Below, one piece after another: positions 37,427 to 47,959 of a stretch of 64,000 nucleotides of DNA. A program made the position numbers and the translations under genes. Origin of the DNA: Sphingomonas telluris (GTDB lineage Bacteria > Pseudomonadota > Alphaproteobacteria > Sphingomonadales > Sphingomonadaceae). The notes under the pieces are model-generated. The model worked only from the letters and a program-made list of their open reading frames with translations. It was not told where the DNA came from and searched no databases. The stretch spans positions 1,674,001 to 1,738,000 of the forward strand of contig NZ_JAKZHW010000001.1 in assembly GCF_022568775.1 (NCBI RefSeq), in the 5' to 3' direction. Every line of letters starts with the position of its first letter. Position 1 is the stretch's first letter.

Positions 37427-37752
37427 TAGCCCCGAACCCCTTCGGTAATGTCGATCGGATCCTGACCTTCGGCCAGCGTCACGATCGCCTTCTTGCTGTC
37501 GGAGCGCTGATAGGGCTGGCCCTTCCAGCGCTTGCTCTTGCCCTTGGAGACGATGGTGTTGACGCTCGCGACCTTGCGGCCAAACAGCGCTTCCACCGCA
37601 GCCTTGATCTCGGGCTTCGACGCGTCCTTCGCGACCTTGAAGACGACTGCATTCTGCTCCGCGAGCAGGGACGACTTCTCGGTGATGTGCGGGGCGACGA
37701 TCACGTCGTAGTGACGCGTATCGACCGCTGCCTGCTGCTGCTTCTTAGCCAT
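37426..37752 (-). CDS. rplW: 50S ribosomal protein L23
   Basis: The 108-residue protein has [19 protein letters not shown] near residue 21 and the loop region [15 protein letters not shown]. It sits at the exit tunnel where trigger factor binds. Its start overlaps the rplD end by 8 bases. Confidence 0.94.
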   Translation of the reverse strand: MAKKQQQAAVDTRHYDVIVAPHITEKSSLLAEQNAVVFKVAKDASKPEIKAAVEALFGRKVASVNTIVSKGKSKRWKGQPYQRSDSKKAIVTLAEGQDPIDITEGVRG

Positions 37753-38371
37753 TGAAACGTGCCTCCAGGCGCTCGACCGCCGCCTTGGTCAGGACCAGGG
37801 TCTCGCAGCGCATGATGTCGTAGACGTTGGCGCCGACCGCCGGGAGCAGGTCGACATTGCCGAGGTTCGACGAAGCGCGGGCGAAACCGACGTTCAGCGC
37901 GTCACCGTCGATGACCAGCGCGGTCTTGCCGAGGTTCAGGCCGCTGAGCTTCGACTTCAGCTCCTTGGTCTTGCCGTCCTTCAGATCGAGATTGTCGACC
38001 ACGATCAGCTGACCGCCGAGAGCCTTCGACGAAAGCGCCATCTTCAGGCCGAGCGCGCGAACCTTCTTGTTCAGCGAGGCGCTGAACACGCGGGCACGCG
38101 GGCCGTGGGCCTTACCGCCGCCGATGAAGATCGGAGCGCGGCGATCGCCGTGACGAGCCGTGCCGCCGCCCTTCTGCCGGCCGAACTTCTTGCCCGTGCG
38201 GGCAACGTCGCTGCGCTCACGCGCGGCGCGTGCCGGAGCACGGCGGTTGACGAGCTGCCATGTGACGACGCGATGCAGGATGTCGGCGCGCGGCTCGACA
38301 CCGAAGATCTCGTCGTTGAGCTCGAGGTCGCCCCCGCTCTTCGCGTCGAGGGTCTGTACCTTGACCTTCAT
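37745..38371 (-). CDS. rplD: 50S ribosomal protein L4
   Basis: The 208-residue protein has the L4 tunnel loop ([20 protein letters not shown], near residue 56) and [16 protein letters not shown]. In E. coli L4 represses the S10 operon through its leader. Here the spacer between rpsJ and rplC is a possible regulatory leader but nothing shows L4 control. It begins 3 bases after rplC. Confidence 0.95.
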   Translation of the reverse strand: MKVKVQTLDAKSGGDLELNDEIFGVEPRADILHRVVTWQLVNRRAPARAARERSDVARTGKKFGRQKGGGTARHGDRRAPIFIGGGKAHGPRARVFSASLNKKVRALGLKMALSSKALGGQLIVVDNLDLKDGKTKELKSKLSGLNLGKTALVIDGDALNVGFARASSNLGNVDLLPAVGANVYDIMRCETLVLTKAAVERLEARFNG

Positions 38372-38374
38372 CGC

Positions 38375-39271
38375 TTAGCCTTCCTTACCTTCGTCGGAGG
38401 TGCCGGCATCGCCCTCAGCGGTCGTCTGACCGGCCTCGGCATCCGTGCCCTCGCTTGTCTCTGCAGCAGCGCCAGCTTCCTGCTCGGCCGCGATCGCAGC
38501 CACTTCCTCGTCGCTCGGGAGCGCCGGGATCTCGTGGACTGCGCCCTCGTCGACCAGGCCCGCCGGAGCGTGATCCTGCTCGGCAACCGGCTGTGTGCTC
38601 TCGAGGATGCCCGCCGGGTAAGGCGCGCTCTCGTGAAGCGGAAGCTTGATGGCGTCGGCGACGGTCACCCATGCACCCTTGTGCCCGGGGACCGAGCCCT
38701 TGATGAACAGCAGGCCGCGGATCGGGTCCGTGCGGACGACCTCGAGGTTCTGCTGAGTGCGGTTGCGGGCGCCCATGTGACCGGCCATCTTCTTGTTCTT
38801 GAAGACGCGGCCCGGGTCCTGGCGGTTACCCGTCGAACCGTGCGAACGGTGCGACACGGAGACGCCGTGGGTGGCGCGCAGACCGCCGAAGCCCCAGCGC
38901 TTCATGGCGCCGGCGAAGCCCTTGCCCTGCGTCACGCCGGAAATGTCGACCAGCTGGCCAGCAACGAAATGCTCCGCGCTGATGCGGGAGCCGACGTCCA
39001 GAAGCGCGTCTTCGGCAACGCGGAACTCGACGACGCGAGCCTTGGGCTCGACTTCGGCTTTGCCGAAAGCAACGCGCTGCGGCTTGGCGAGGTTCTTCGC
39101 CTTCGCAGTGCCTGCTCCAAGCTGGACGGCGGTGTAACCGTCCCGATCCAATTCGCGGCGGCCGACGACCTGCACCTCGTCCAGCTGCAGAACGGTAACC
39201 GGCACATGCCGACCGTCTGCCTGGAACAGGCGGGTCATTCCGACCTTCTTCGCGATCACGCCAGTGCGCAT
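38375..39271 (-). CDS. rplC: 50S ribosomal protein L3 with acidic C-terminal tail
   Basis: The L3 core covers residues 1 to about 212, with [17 protein letters not shown] near residue 112 and [13 protein letters not shown] near residue 160. It binds near the peptidyl-transferase centre and starts 50S assembly. The protein has 298 residues against 209 in E. coli. The tail from about residue 213 is rich in Glu, Ala, Gly and Thr and strongly acidic, unusual for an rRNA-binding protein. SD GAGGAG lies upstream of the ATG, after a 201-bp spacer from rpsJ. Confidence 0.95.
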   Translation of the reverse strand: MRTGVIAKKVGMTRLFQADGRHVPVTVLQLDEVQVVGRRELDRDGYTAVQLGAGTAKAKNLAKPQRVAFGKAEVEPKARVVEFRVAEDALLDVGSRISAEHFVAGQLVDISGVTQGKGFAGAMKRWGFGGLRATHGVSVSHRSHGSTGNRQDPGRVFKNKKMAGHMGARNRTQQNLEVVRTDPIRGLLFIKGSVPGHKGAWVTVADAIKLPLHESAPYPAGILESTQPVAEQDHAPAGLVDEGAVHEIPALPSDEEVAAIAAEQEAGAAAETSEGTDAEAGQTTAEGDAGTSDEGKEG

Positions 39272-39472
39272 GATCTATTGCTCCTCACAGAGGCCCGCGA
39301 GACAATCCCGCGGGCTTGTAGCCCCGAAAAATGATGCGTGCCCCGCCTGGGCTAGTGCTCCGCGATGCGGAACGGCGGGGACGCAGCCGGAGCTAGCGCT
39401 CCGCGGTATCACCCTATGTCCGAGAGGCCTGGGCCTCTCCGGTGTCGCCCCGGGTGGGGACGACGCTGGCTG
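39272..39472 (-). other. Structured 201-bp spacer between rpsJ and rplC
   Basis: No ORF is supported here. A 7-bp inverted repeat GCCCGCG/CGCGGGC (39293-39315, 9-base loop) lies just before rplC. An 8-bp inverted repeat GAGAGGCC/GGCCTCTC (39422-39439) has only two bases between its arms. A 14-base direct repeat GCTAGyGCTCCGCG occurs at 39351-39364 and 39392-39405 with one difference. Most neighbouring spacers are 0-30 bases, so this looks like an untranslated control region. Confidence 0.6.
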
Positions 39473-39784
39473 TTAGGCCAGCTTGATCTCGACGTCTACG
39501 CCGGCGGCCAGATCGAGCTTCATCAGCGCGTCGACCGTCTGCGGCGTCGGCTGCACGATGTCCAGCAGCCGCTTGTAAGTCCGAACCTCGAACTGCTCGC
39601 GCGACTTCTTGTCGATGTGCGGCGAACGGTTGACGGTGAACTTCTCGATACGCGTCGGCAGGGGGATCGGACCGCGAATGAGTGCACCCGTACGGCGCGC
39701 CGTGTCGGCGATGTCGCCAGTGGCCTGATCCAGCACTCGATGATCGAAAGCCTTCAGGCGAATACGGATATTCTGCGTTTCCAT
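39473..39784 (-). CDS. rpsJ: 30S ribosomal protein S10 (NusE)
   Basis: A 103-residue protein from ATG 39784 ([16 protein letters not shown]); an 11-codon longer start is unlikely. It has [20 protein letters not shown], standard for S10. It also acts as NusE in antitermination. It is 167 bases after tuf and 201 bases before rplC, so it is bracketed by two unusually long spacers. Confidence 0.96.
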   Translation of the reverse strand: METQNIRIRLKAFDHRVLDQATGDIADTARRTGALIRGPIPLPTRIEKFTVNRSPHIDKKSREQFEVRTYKRLLDIVQPTPQTVDALMKLDLAAGVDVEIKLA

Positions 39785-39906
39785 GTCCCTACCGATGCGA
39801 AAGAGCCTGCTTTTCACCGCCGAGGCGGATCGAAGCTTTCAAACCAAAAGCGGGCCAGCCCGACAGCTTACCGCCGCGCCTCCCGAACGTCTTACTTCTA
39901 AAGCGA

Positions 39907-39939
39907 GCCGCGCGACCCTGTTGGACAGAATCGCGCGGC
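39907..39939 (-). terminator. Perfect hairpin between tuf and rpsJ
   Basis: GCCGCGCGA and TCGCGCGGC form a perfect 9-bp stem, and CTGT/ACAG inside the loop adds a second 4-bp stem. It begins 12 bases after the tuf stop. No T tract follows, so it may be a partial terminator, an attenuator or an RNase site between tuf and the S10 genes. Confidence 0.45.
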
Positions 39940-39951
39940 AACCGCCCTATA

Positions 39952-41142
39952 TTACTTGGTGATCGTTCCGACAACCCCTGCGCCGACGGTCCGGCCACCT
40001 TCGCGAATTGCGAAGCGGAGACCCGGATCCATGGCGATCGGAGCGATCAGCTTGACGCCCAGGCTGACGTTGTCGCCCGGCATCACCATCTCCGTGCCTT
40101 CCGGCAGCTGAACTTCGCCCGTCACGTCGGTCGTGCGGAAGTAGAACTGCGGACGGTAGTTCGCGAAGAACGGCGTGTGACGGCCGCCCTCGTCCTTCGA
40201 CAGGACGTAAACTTCCGCCTGGAAGTCGGTGTGCGGAGTGATCGAGCCCGGCTTACAGAGAACCTGGCCGCGCTCGACGTCCTCACGGCCGATGCCGCGA
40301 AGCAGCGCGCCGATGTTGTCGCCGGCCTGGCCCTGGTCGAGCAGCTTGCGGAACATCTCGACGCCGGTGACGACGGTCTTCTGGGTGTCGCGGATGCCGA
40401 CGATCTCGACTTCCTCGCCAACCTTGACGATGCCGGTCTCGACGCGGCCGGTGACGACCGTGCCGCGGCCCGAGATCGAGAACACGTCTTCGATCGGCAT
40501 CAGGAACGGCTTGTCCAGCGGACGCTCCGGCTGCGGGATCCAGTCGTCGACGGCCTTCATGAGCTCCATGATCTTCTCGTCGCCGATGTTGGCGTCGCGG
40601 TCTTCGAGAACCGCGAGAGCCGAGCCGGCCACGATCGGAATGTTGTCGCCGTCGAAACCGCGCTTCGAGAGCTCTTCACGAATTTCCAGCTCGACGAGCT
40701 CGAGCAGCTCGGGATCGTCAACCTGGTCGACCTTGTTCAGGAAGACGACCATGGTCGGAACGCCGACCTGCGCCGCGAGAAGGATGTGCTCCTTGGTTTG
40801 CGGCATCGGGCCGTCGGCAGCCGACACGACGAGGATCGCGCCGTCCATCTGGGCGGCACCGGTGATCATGTTCTTCACGTAGTCGGCGTGGCCCGGGCAA
40901 TCGACGTGCGCATAGTGGCGCTTCTCGGTCTCGTACTCGACGTGAGCCGTCGAGATCGTGATGCCGCGCTCGCGCTCTTCCGGCGCCTTGTCGATGTTGG
41001 CGAAGTCGACGGCTTCACCGCCGCCGTGCTTCGACAGCACCTTGGTGATTGCAGCCGTCAGCGACGTCTTGCCATGGTCGACGTGACCGATGGTGCCGAT
41101 GTTGCAGTGCGGCTTATTCCGCTCGAATTTAGCCTTCGCCAT
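39952..41142 (-). CDS. tuf: Elongation factor Tu
   Basis: A 396-residue GTPase with G1 GHVDHGKT at residues 19-26, DCPGHADY and NKVDQVDD. It brings aminoacyl-tRNA to the ribosome. It follows fusA by 74 bases in the str operon order. Only this tuf copy is in the window. It ends at a strong hairpin. Confidence 0.97.
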   Translation of the reverse strand: MAKAKFERNKPHCNIGTIGHVDHGKTSLTAAITKVLSKHGGGEAVDFANIDKAPEERERGITISTAHVEYETEKRHYAHVDCPGHADYVKNMITGAAQMDGAILVVSAADGPMPQTKEHILLAAQVGVPTMVVFLNKVDQVDDPELLELVELEIREELSKRGFDGDNIPIVAGSALAVLEDRDANIGDEKIMELMKAVDDWIPQPERPLDKPFLMPIEDVFSISGRGTVVTGRVETGIVKVGEEVEIVGIRDTQKTVVTGVEMFRKLLDQGQAGDNIGALLRGIGREDVERGQVLCKPGSITPHTDFQAEVYVLSKDEGGRHTPFFANYRPQFYFRTTDVTGEVQLPEGTEMVMPGDNVSLGVKLIAPIAMDPGLRFAIREGGRTVGAGVVGTITK

Positions 41143-41216
41143 TTTACGCCTCTTCTTCTCTGAAATCCGGGCGGCCCGCCCGTATCGCGGACGCGCCCAT
41201 AGCTAACAAAAAACGG

Positions 41217-43310
<2,094 letters not shown>

Positions 43311-43332
43311 TTCGAATTTTCCTTAGCGATGT

Positions 43333-43358
43333 GGGGAGCCGGCGGATCCGGCTTCCCC
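43333..43358 (-). other. Hairpin between rpsG and fusA
   Basis: On the minus strand GGGGAAGCCGG pairs with CCGGCTCCCC through a 10-bp stem with one bulged A and a 5-base loop. It is in the fusA leader, 23 bases before the ATG. Possible attenuation, RNA processing or control of fusA translation. Confidence 0.4.
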
Positions 43359-43410
43359 AGATATAGGTACGAAAGTTACCAGCGCCACCCCTCGGCGGAG
43401 CCGGTGGGAA

Positions 43411-43881
43411 CTACCAGCGATAGTGGCTGAAGGCGCGGTTCGCTTCGGCCATGCGATGGGTGTCTTCGCGCTTCTTCACGGCGTTACCGCGGTTCTGCGA
43501 CGCATCCATCAGCTCGCCCGAGAGGCGCGCCGACATCGTCTTTTCAGAACGGGCGCGAGCGGCCGAGATCAGCCAACGGATGGCGAGGGCCTGAGCGCGC
43601 TCGGTGCGGACCTCGACGGGAACCTGGTAAGTCGCACCGCCGACGCGGCGGCTGCGGACCTCGATGCCGGGCTTCACGTTGTTGAGCGCGTCGTGGAAGA
43701 CCCCGATCGGGTCCTTTTTGAGGCGGGTCTCAACATTGTCGAGAGCGCCGTAGACGATGCTCTCGGCGACCGACTTCTTGCCGTCGAGCATGACCGAATT
43801 CATGAACTTCGACAGCACGACGTCCCCGAACTTCGGATCGGGGAGGATTTCGCGCTTTTCTGGGCGGCGACGACGGGACAT
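43411..43881 (-). CDS. rpsG: 30S ribosomal protein S7
   Basis: A 156-residue protein with [19 protein letters not shown] at the start and [19 protein letters not shown] near residue 80, standard for S7. It organises the 3' domain of 16S rRNA. In E. coli it represses the str operon by binding the rpsL-rpsG spacer; here that spacer is 59 bases. Confidence 0.96.
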   Translation of the reverse strand: MSRRRRPEKREILPDPKFGDVVLSKFMNSVMLDGKKSVAESIVYGALDNVETRLKKDPIGVFHDALNNVKPGIEVRSRRVGGATYQVPVEVRTERAQALAIRWLISAARARSEKTMSARLSGELMDASQNRGNAVKKREDTHRMAEANRAFSHYRW

Positions 43882-43940
43882 TGGATTGTTCCTTTCTCTT
43901 CAGCCGTGTCCGGCACTCGGCCGGGGCTTACTCGCTGCGA

Positions 43941-44312
43941 TTACTTGGGACGCTTGGCGCCGTACTTGGAACGGCTCTGCTTGCGGTCCTTGACACCCTG
44001 GGTGTCGAGAACGCCGCGGAGCACGTGATAGCGGACACCCGGAAGGTCGCGCACACGGCCGCCGCGGATCAGCACGACGCTGTGCTCCTGGAGGTTGTGG
44101 CCTTCGCCCGGAATGTAGCTGATGACTTCGCGCTGGTTCGTCAGGCGAACCTTGGCGACCTTGCGAAGCGCCGAGTTCGGCTTCTTCGGGGTCGTGGTGT
44201 AAACACGAGTGCAGACGCCGCGCTTCTGCGGGTTCTGCTCCATTGCAGGGACCTTCGACTTGGCCTTCTGCGGTTCGCGACCCTTGCGGATCAGCTGGTT
44301 GATCGTTGGCAT
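43941..44312 (-). CDS. rpsL: 30S ribosomal protein S12 with Arg88
   Basis: The 123-residue protein starts at ATG 44312 ([11 protein letters not shown]); a longer frame to 44399 lies in the leader. It has [14 protein letters not shown] with Lys43 and the [10 protein letters not shown] loop. At residue 88 (GGRVRDLPG) it has Arg, coded CGC, where E. coli has Lys. That same substitution in E. coli gives streptomycin resistance. S12 controls decoding accuracy. It is the first gene of the str operon, with a clear promoter about 165 bases upstream. Confidence 0.96.
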   Translation of the reverse strand: MPTINQLIRKGREPQKAKSKVPAMEQNPQKRGVCTRVYTTTPKKPNSALRKVAKVRLTNQREVISYIPGEGHNLQEHSVVLIRGGRVRDLPGVRYHVLRGVLDTQGVKDRKQSRSKYGAKRPK

Positions 44313-44475
44313 GAAGCCCTTCACCTTTATGTTGCCGGAAAGCCCGGCGGTTACTTTGCCCAAAGCAAAAGCGCGAAGTCCTGGCGGCAGCATGGCCACC
44401 CGGCCTTCACGTCTATGAGCAATGTTCAGCTCTGCCCGTCAGGGGAACGAAGTCGCAGCCCCGCGGACGAGCGGC

Positions 44476-44504
44476 CACATAGCGAGGGTGCCCCGAAGCG
44501 TCAA
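44476..44504 (-). promoter_or_regulatory. Promoter of the str-S10-spc superoperon
   Basis: On the minus strand TTGACG (44504-44499) is followed after exactly 17 bases by TATGTG (44481-44476). It lies between the repeat-protein gene and rpsL and gives a leader of about 155 bases. No other convincing promoter is visible before rpsL. Confidence 0.6.
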
Positions 44505-44517
44505 CGCCTTGGACGGC

Positions 44518-44919
44518 TTATTCGATGGGAGCTTCGGCTCCGCCCTGCCGCGGCTTCGGCTTGGGTCCCTTGGGCGATAGCGCCGCGGCAGCGGCGCCGC
44601 CACCGCCCTTCTTGCGCTTCTTCTTGTCCTTCTTGCGCTTCTTGCCCGCTTCCTCTGCGCGTTGGTCCCAGCCGGCCTGCTTGCCCGAATGAGCGGAGTC
44701 CATCTCTTCCTGGGCGCGCCTCAATTCTTCTTCGACCTCGCGGCGTGCTTCCTCCATCTCCTCATGGGCGCGTCGCATGTCCTCCTCGATTTCACGGCGG
44801 GCCTCCTCCATCTCCTGATGCGCCTGGCGCATCTCTTCCTCGATCTCGCGGCGGGCTTCTTTCGATCCCGGAGCGGGCCTCGCCCATGGCCGCTCTACTG
44901 TATCAGTGCCATAACACAC
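44518..44919 (-). CDS. Charged 18-residue-repeat helical protein
   Basis: The frame is open from 44973 (TTG) to 44518; I take GTG 44919, but the start is uncertain because no good ribosome-binding site is visible. The 133-residue product has three consecutive 18-residue repeats (residues 21-74) of the form EARREIEEEMRQAHQEME, then an HSG-rich link, a very basic KKRKKDKKKRKK stretch and a Pro/Lys tail. Eighteen residues equal five helical turns, and the Glu/Arg spacing suits a single stable alpha-helix rather than a heptad coiled coil. No signal peptide or known domain. It could be nucleic-acid or membrane associated through the Lys tail. Confidence 0.55.
   Translation of the reverse strand: MCYGTDTVERPWARPAPGSKEARREIEEEMRQAHQEMEEARREIEEDMRRAHEEMEEARREVEEELRRAQEEMDSAHSGKQAGWDQRAEEAGKKRKKDKKKRKKGGGGAAAAALSPKGPKPKPRQGGAEAPIE
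44698..44859 (-). repeat. Three tandem 54-bp coding repeats
   Basis: Three in-frame 54-bp units code for the 18-residue repeats of the charged helical protein. The units are similar in amino-acid sequence and less so in DNA, so the array is old rather than a fresh expansion. Confidence 0.7.
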
Positions 44920-45071
44920 TAGAGCGTTTCGACCAACGGCGTTTCCCGACGAAAACGCCCCGCGGACCGACAAACGGCCTCAGTCGAACTCGGCCCGCTT
45001 CCAGTCGAACTCGGCGGGCAAACGAGGAGCAACAAGCGCATCCACCATCCTGCCCAAAAGGGAGAAACGGG

Positions 45072-45308
45072 ATGACACAACTCGCCTTCATCGCCGCGAT
45101 GGCTTTGGCTCTTGGCTCCACGCCGACGACCGCGCAGATCGGGGCGGCTCAGCAGCAAAAGGCCGAGAAGGCCCAGCCGGCCGACCAGAAGAAATATTGC
45201 CTGGAGTATGACGACACGGTCGGCAGCCGGATCGCCAAGCAGGAATGCCACACCCGCAAGGAGTGGTCCGACCGAGGCGTCGACCTTAGCGACTACCTCA
45301 AGAAATAG
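45072..45308 (+). CDS. Small secreted Cys protein (CHTRxEW type, copy 2)
   Basis: A 78-residue protein from ATG 45072 after GGGAGAAACGGG. The signal peptide ends TTAQ. The mature part has an Ala/Gln/Lys linker, then YCLEYDDTVGSRIAKQ followed by ECHTRKEW. The two cysteines are 16 residues apart, and the VGSxI and CHTxxEW motifs match the protein at 26510-26794. The two genes are paralogues in different neighbourhoods. Function unknown. Confidence 0.8.
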   Translation: MTQLAFIAAMALALGSTPTTAQIGAAQQQKAEKAQPADQKKYCLEYDDTVGSRIAKQECHTRKEWSDRGVDLSDYLKK

Positions 45309-45386
45309 AGTTCCGCGACGGACCGGCGGAACAGGGGGCGGCTGCGGGTTGTTGACCCGCGGTCGCCCACACGCGGGACGGTTGCG

Positions 45387-45908
45387 ATGCTTCGAGCGCT
45401 CATTCCACTGCTGCTCTGTTCGGCTCTCACCAGTTGCGGAGCTACGAACGAGCAGCCGGCGAAGTCCGCACCGAACTTCACGATTTCGAGCACCGCCTTT
45501 GCCGACGGTGCCGCAATCCCCGCACAATTCACCTGCGATGGCGCGGGCCAGGCACCGTCACTGCGATGGACCGATCCCCCGCAGGGTACGAAGAGCCTCG
45601 CCCTGATCGTCGACGATCCCGACGCGCCCGGCGCCACCTTCGGCCATTGGGGAGCCTTCAACATCCCAGCGGATACGCGGTCCCTCAACGGCTCATTTGC
45701 CCAGGCGGTGAACGACTTCGGACAGCCGGGCTATGGGCCCCCCTGCCCGCCCAAAGGCAATGGCGTGCACCACTACCGCTTCAGGCTGCTCGCGCTCAGC
45801 GTCGACCGCCTGGGCCTCTCCAATCCGAAGGTTAGGCAACTCGAAGCCGAGGCGGCGAAGCATGCGATTGGCGAGGCTCGGCTCACCGGCGTTTACGAAC
45901 GCAACTGA
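45387..45908 (+). CDS. YbhB/YbcL-type PEBP-like lipoprotein
   Basis: A 173-residue protein with lipobox LTSC (Cys17). The mature part is a phosphatidylethanolamine-binding-protein fold: DDPDAPG near residue 76, HWGAFNIP near residue 87 and a GPPCPPKGNGVHHYRF loop near residue 117. Bacterial members of this family have no agreed function. It follows copy 2 of the small Cys protein by 78 bases. Confidence 0.85.
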   Translation: MLRALIPLLLCSALTSCGATNEQPAKSAPNFTISSTAFADGAAIPAQFTCDGAGQAPSLRWTDPPQGTKSLALIVDDPDAPGATFGHWGAFNIPADTRSLNGSFAQAVNDFGQPGYGPPCPPKGNGVHHYRFRLLALSVDRLGLSNPKVRQLEAEAAKHAIGEARLTGVYERN

Positions 45909-45913
45909 TCAGC

Positions 45914-47092
45914 CTAGCGGCTGATCTTGTACCTCGGCACGAAGCGCTCGCGCGGAACTCCGCTGACCGAATAGAGGCGTTCGGTGGGCAGTTTCACCGT
46001 CTGCCCGCTGCGCTCCAGTTTGTAGTCGTAAACCGCGCCCAGAAGGCCGGACATGGCCGTTCCCTCGACGCGCGCGCCGAGCGCATCGAAGCCGATCGCA
46101 AGGCCTTCGCCCATGCTCCCCGTCCAGCGGCCGACCAGCACGGTCGGACGACCCGCATGATGCTTCCCGGCGCGCGGGAGCACCTGCTCGAGCCACTGGC
46201 GCGGAATGCCGGTCTCGCGCTCTTCGGTCGGCAGGCGGTGCACCTGGTACGAGCTCGGCTTGGTGACGAACCAGCCCATGATCGCACGCGCCACGGTCGT
46301 GTTTCCGCCACTGGCCGTGTCCCTCAGGTCGAGGACTAGGCGCTCGCCTGGCTTGGCGCTCGCCATGGCCTGATCGAATGCGGCGATCGTCGAATTGCCG
46401 CCCAGGGAATCGTTGAACCGGATCGTCAGGCCGTGCGGGCCTCGAACGACGGACAGCGCCGGGCGGTCTCCGCTTCTAGCAGCATAGAGATTGGGCAGCG
46501 TGAAGGATCGCTCAGACGCTCCGTGCCGGATCGTCAATTGACGTTCGCGGTCTCTCCGGCTCGCCGCAAGAACCCGCGCCGCATATCCATCACGGTCGCC
46601 ACCGCCTGTCGTTCCGAGGTCCGCCCAGAAGTCCGCGACCGCTTGCCCGATCGGCACGCCGCCGACGCCGCTCAGACGATCGCCCGCCTGGATTCCCGCC
46701 TTCTCGGCCGGACTCCCTTGCCTGACCTGCTCGATCACGAAATCGGCACCGCGCCGTTCCACCCACAGGTCGGAGTAGCTCGGCACCACGGCCCAGCTGT
46801 CCTTGAGCGAACTTCCCGTGATCGCGTGATGATCCGCGAGCAGGCTCAGGGCTCGTTCGGAATAGCGCGTCAACTCTCTGGCCGTCGTGACCTTCTCCGC
46901 TTCCGCGCGGAGCTTGGCGGTCAGCGGCATTCGCTCGCCGGGGAAGCGCTCCAGGTAGGCGTAATTCTTGTTGACCAGCGCTTCGATGGACCGCGCGTCG
47001 GCCGCATAGTCCGCCGGCTTCAGATCGTCGGCAGCGACCAGGAGCAGGGCAGCGGGGACGAGCGCGACGTGCAATGGCAGGAAGACACCCAC
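45914..47092 (-). CDS. S41-family peptidase with PDZ domain
   Basis: The 392-residue protein has an N-terminal hydrophobic signal, a helical region, a PDZ domain (GSPAEKAGIQAGDRL near residue 124) and an S41 peptidase domain with the Ser in VGRWTGSMGEGL near residue 319. After the Ser, the usual Lys-bearing GxxTxGKG segment reads GTAMSGLLG, so the classical Ser-Lys dyad is not obvious. IRBP/tricorn-like S41 enzymes also lack it. It is probably periplasmic. Confidence 0.8.
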   Translation of the reverse strand: MGVFLPLHVALVPAALLLVAADDLKPADYAADARSIEALVNKNYAYLERFPGERMPLTAKLRAEAEKVTTARELTRYSERALSLLADHHAITGSSLKDSWAVVPSYSDLWVERRGADFVIEQVRQGSPAEKAGIQAGDRLSGVGGVPIGQAVADFWADLGTTGGGDRDGYAARVLAASRRDRERQLTIRHGASERSFTLPNLYAARSGDRPALSVVRGPHGLTIRFNDSLGGNSTIAAFDQAMASAKPGERLVLDLRDTASGGNTTVARAIMGWFVTKPSSYQVHRLPTEERETGIPRQWLEQVLPRAGKHHAGRPTVLVGRWTGSMGEGLAIGFDALGARVEGTAMSGLLGAVYDYKLERSGQTVKLPTERLYSVSGVPRERFVPRYKISR

Positions 47093-47176
47093 CGCCCGAC
47101 GCTACGCACGGCGCGGCCAAAAAAGAAGAGGCGGCCCCGAAGGACCGCCTCCACTCCACTGCACTCAGACTGGAAG

Positions 47177-47788
47177 TTACGCCATCTGAGGAAGACGCGC
47201 CGTGCGGCGAGACTTGCGGAGCGCGAAGCCAGCCGCGCCGAAGCCGACCAACATCATCGCCCAAGTCGTCGGCTCGGGAACGCCGCCACCGGAACCGGTG
47301 GTATAAAGCGCTGCATTCGAGAAGCCGCGGATGTTGTCCAGCACGACCGAGCTGGCGCCTTCAGTACCGAAGTCGAAGAGCCAGAACACCGACACGTTGC
47401 CGCTGTTGCCCAGGTTGTCCTGGATGTTGCCGAAGTGCGCGCCGATGATCGTCTGCCCGAACAGGGTCTCGCCGAAGTTCAGCTCGTTGCCGTTCGTCAG
47501 AGAACCTATGACGTTTCCGTCATTGACCAGGCCGGTCCAGTTACCGTCCCAGGTGAACGTTCCGGGAAGTGCGGCGATGGCGCTTTGCTGCAGCCCGATG
47601 TCGGTCGAGTTCCCGCTGAGAACATTGCCGCTGTAATAGCCTTGGCACGCGGTCGCGTCCGGCGTCGTCAGTGTGATGTCGCAGCCGCCGAGAAAGTCGC
47701 CATTCGCGGCGGAAGCAGGGGCCGACACGCCAATCGCGGCGGCAGCCAGTAATACAGGCCCAAGGACCTTCGAGAGCGAGCGACGCAT
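47177..47788 (-). CDS. PEPxxWA-CTERM exported protein
   Basis: A 203-residue protein from ATG 47788 after AGGGTAGGAC. The signal peptide ends APASA. The mature part is rich in Gly, Asn and Thr with few charges and two Cys, and includes FTWDGNW. The C-terminus has the sorting tail VPEPTTWAMM, a membrane segment and the basic end RKSRRTARL. Such tails are recognised by exosortases in sphingomonads; the exosortase gene is not in the window. A perfect CtrA box lies 57-71 bases upstream of the ATG. Confidence 0.9.
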   Translation of the reverse strand: MRRSLSKVLGPVLLAAAAIGVSAPASAANGDFLGGCDITLTTPDATACQGYYSGNVLSGNSTDIGLQQSAIAALPGTFTWDGNWTGLVNDGNVIGSLTNGNELNFGETLFGQTIIGAHFGNIQDNLGNSGNVSVFWLFDFGTEGASSVVLDNIRGFSNAALYTTGSGGGVPEPTTWAMMLVGFGAAGFALRKSRRTARLPQMA

Positions 47789-47844
47789 TGTCCTACCCTT
47801 TTGACAGGCTCGATCCCCCCATTGGGAGCGAGCGGCCTTATTGG

Positions 47845-47859
47845 TTAAAGCCGCGTTAA
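47845..47859 (-). promoter_or_regulatory. CtrA box before the PEP-CTERM gene
   Basis: On the minus strand TTAACGCGGCTTTAACCA contains TTAA-N7-TTAA with the second half TTAACCA, the full CtrA consensus. It lies 57-71 bases upstream of the ATG, in promoter position. ctrA itself is at 57086-57799. It is the only TTAA-N7-TTAA I found in the intergenic regions I checked. Confidence 0.65.
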
Positions 47860-47959
47860 CTAATCTTGAGTGTGACGAAGGTTCCGGCTGTCCCACAATA
47901 AAACCCGGGCGTTGCGGGCATGCTTCGCCAAGCCGAGGCTGATTAGCGACGACACGCGA

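Noticed and set aside
39682..41163. 493-codon open frame opposite tuf
   Set aside because: Antisense of EF-Tu, one of the most constrained genes, so open by codon bias only.
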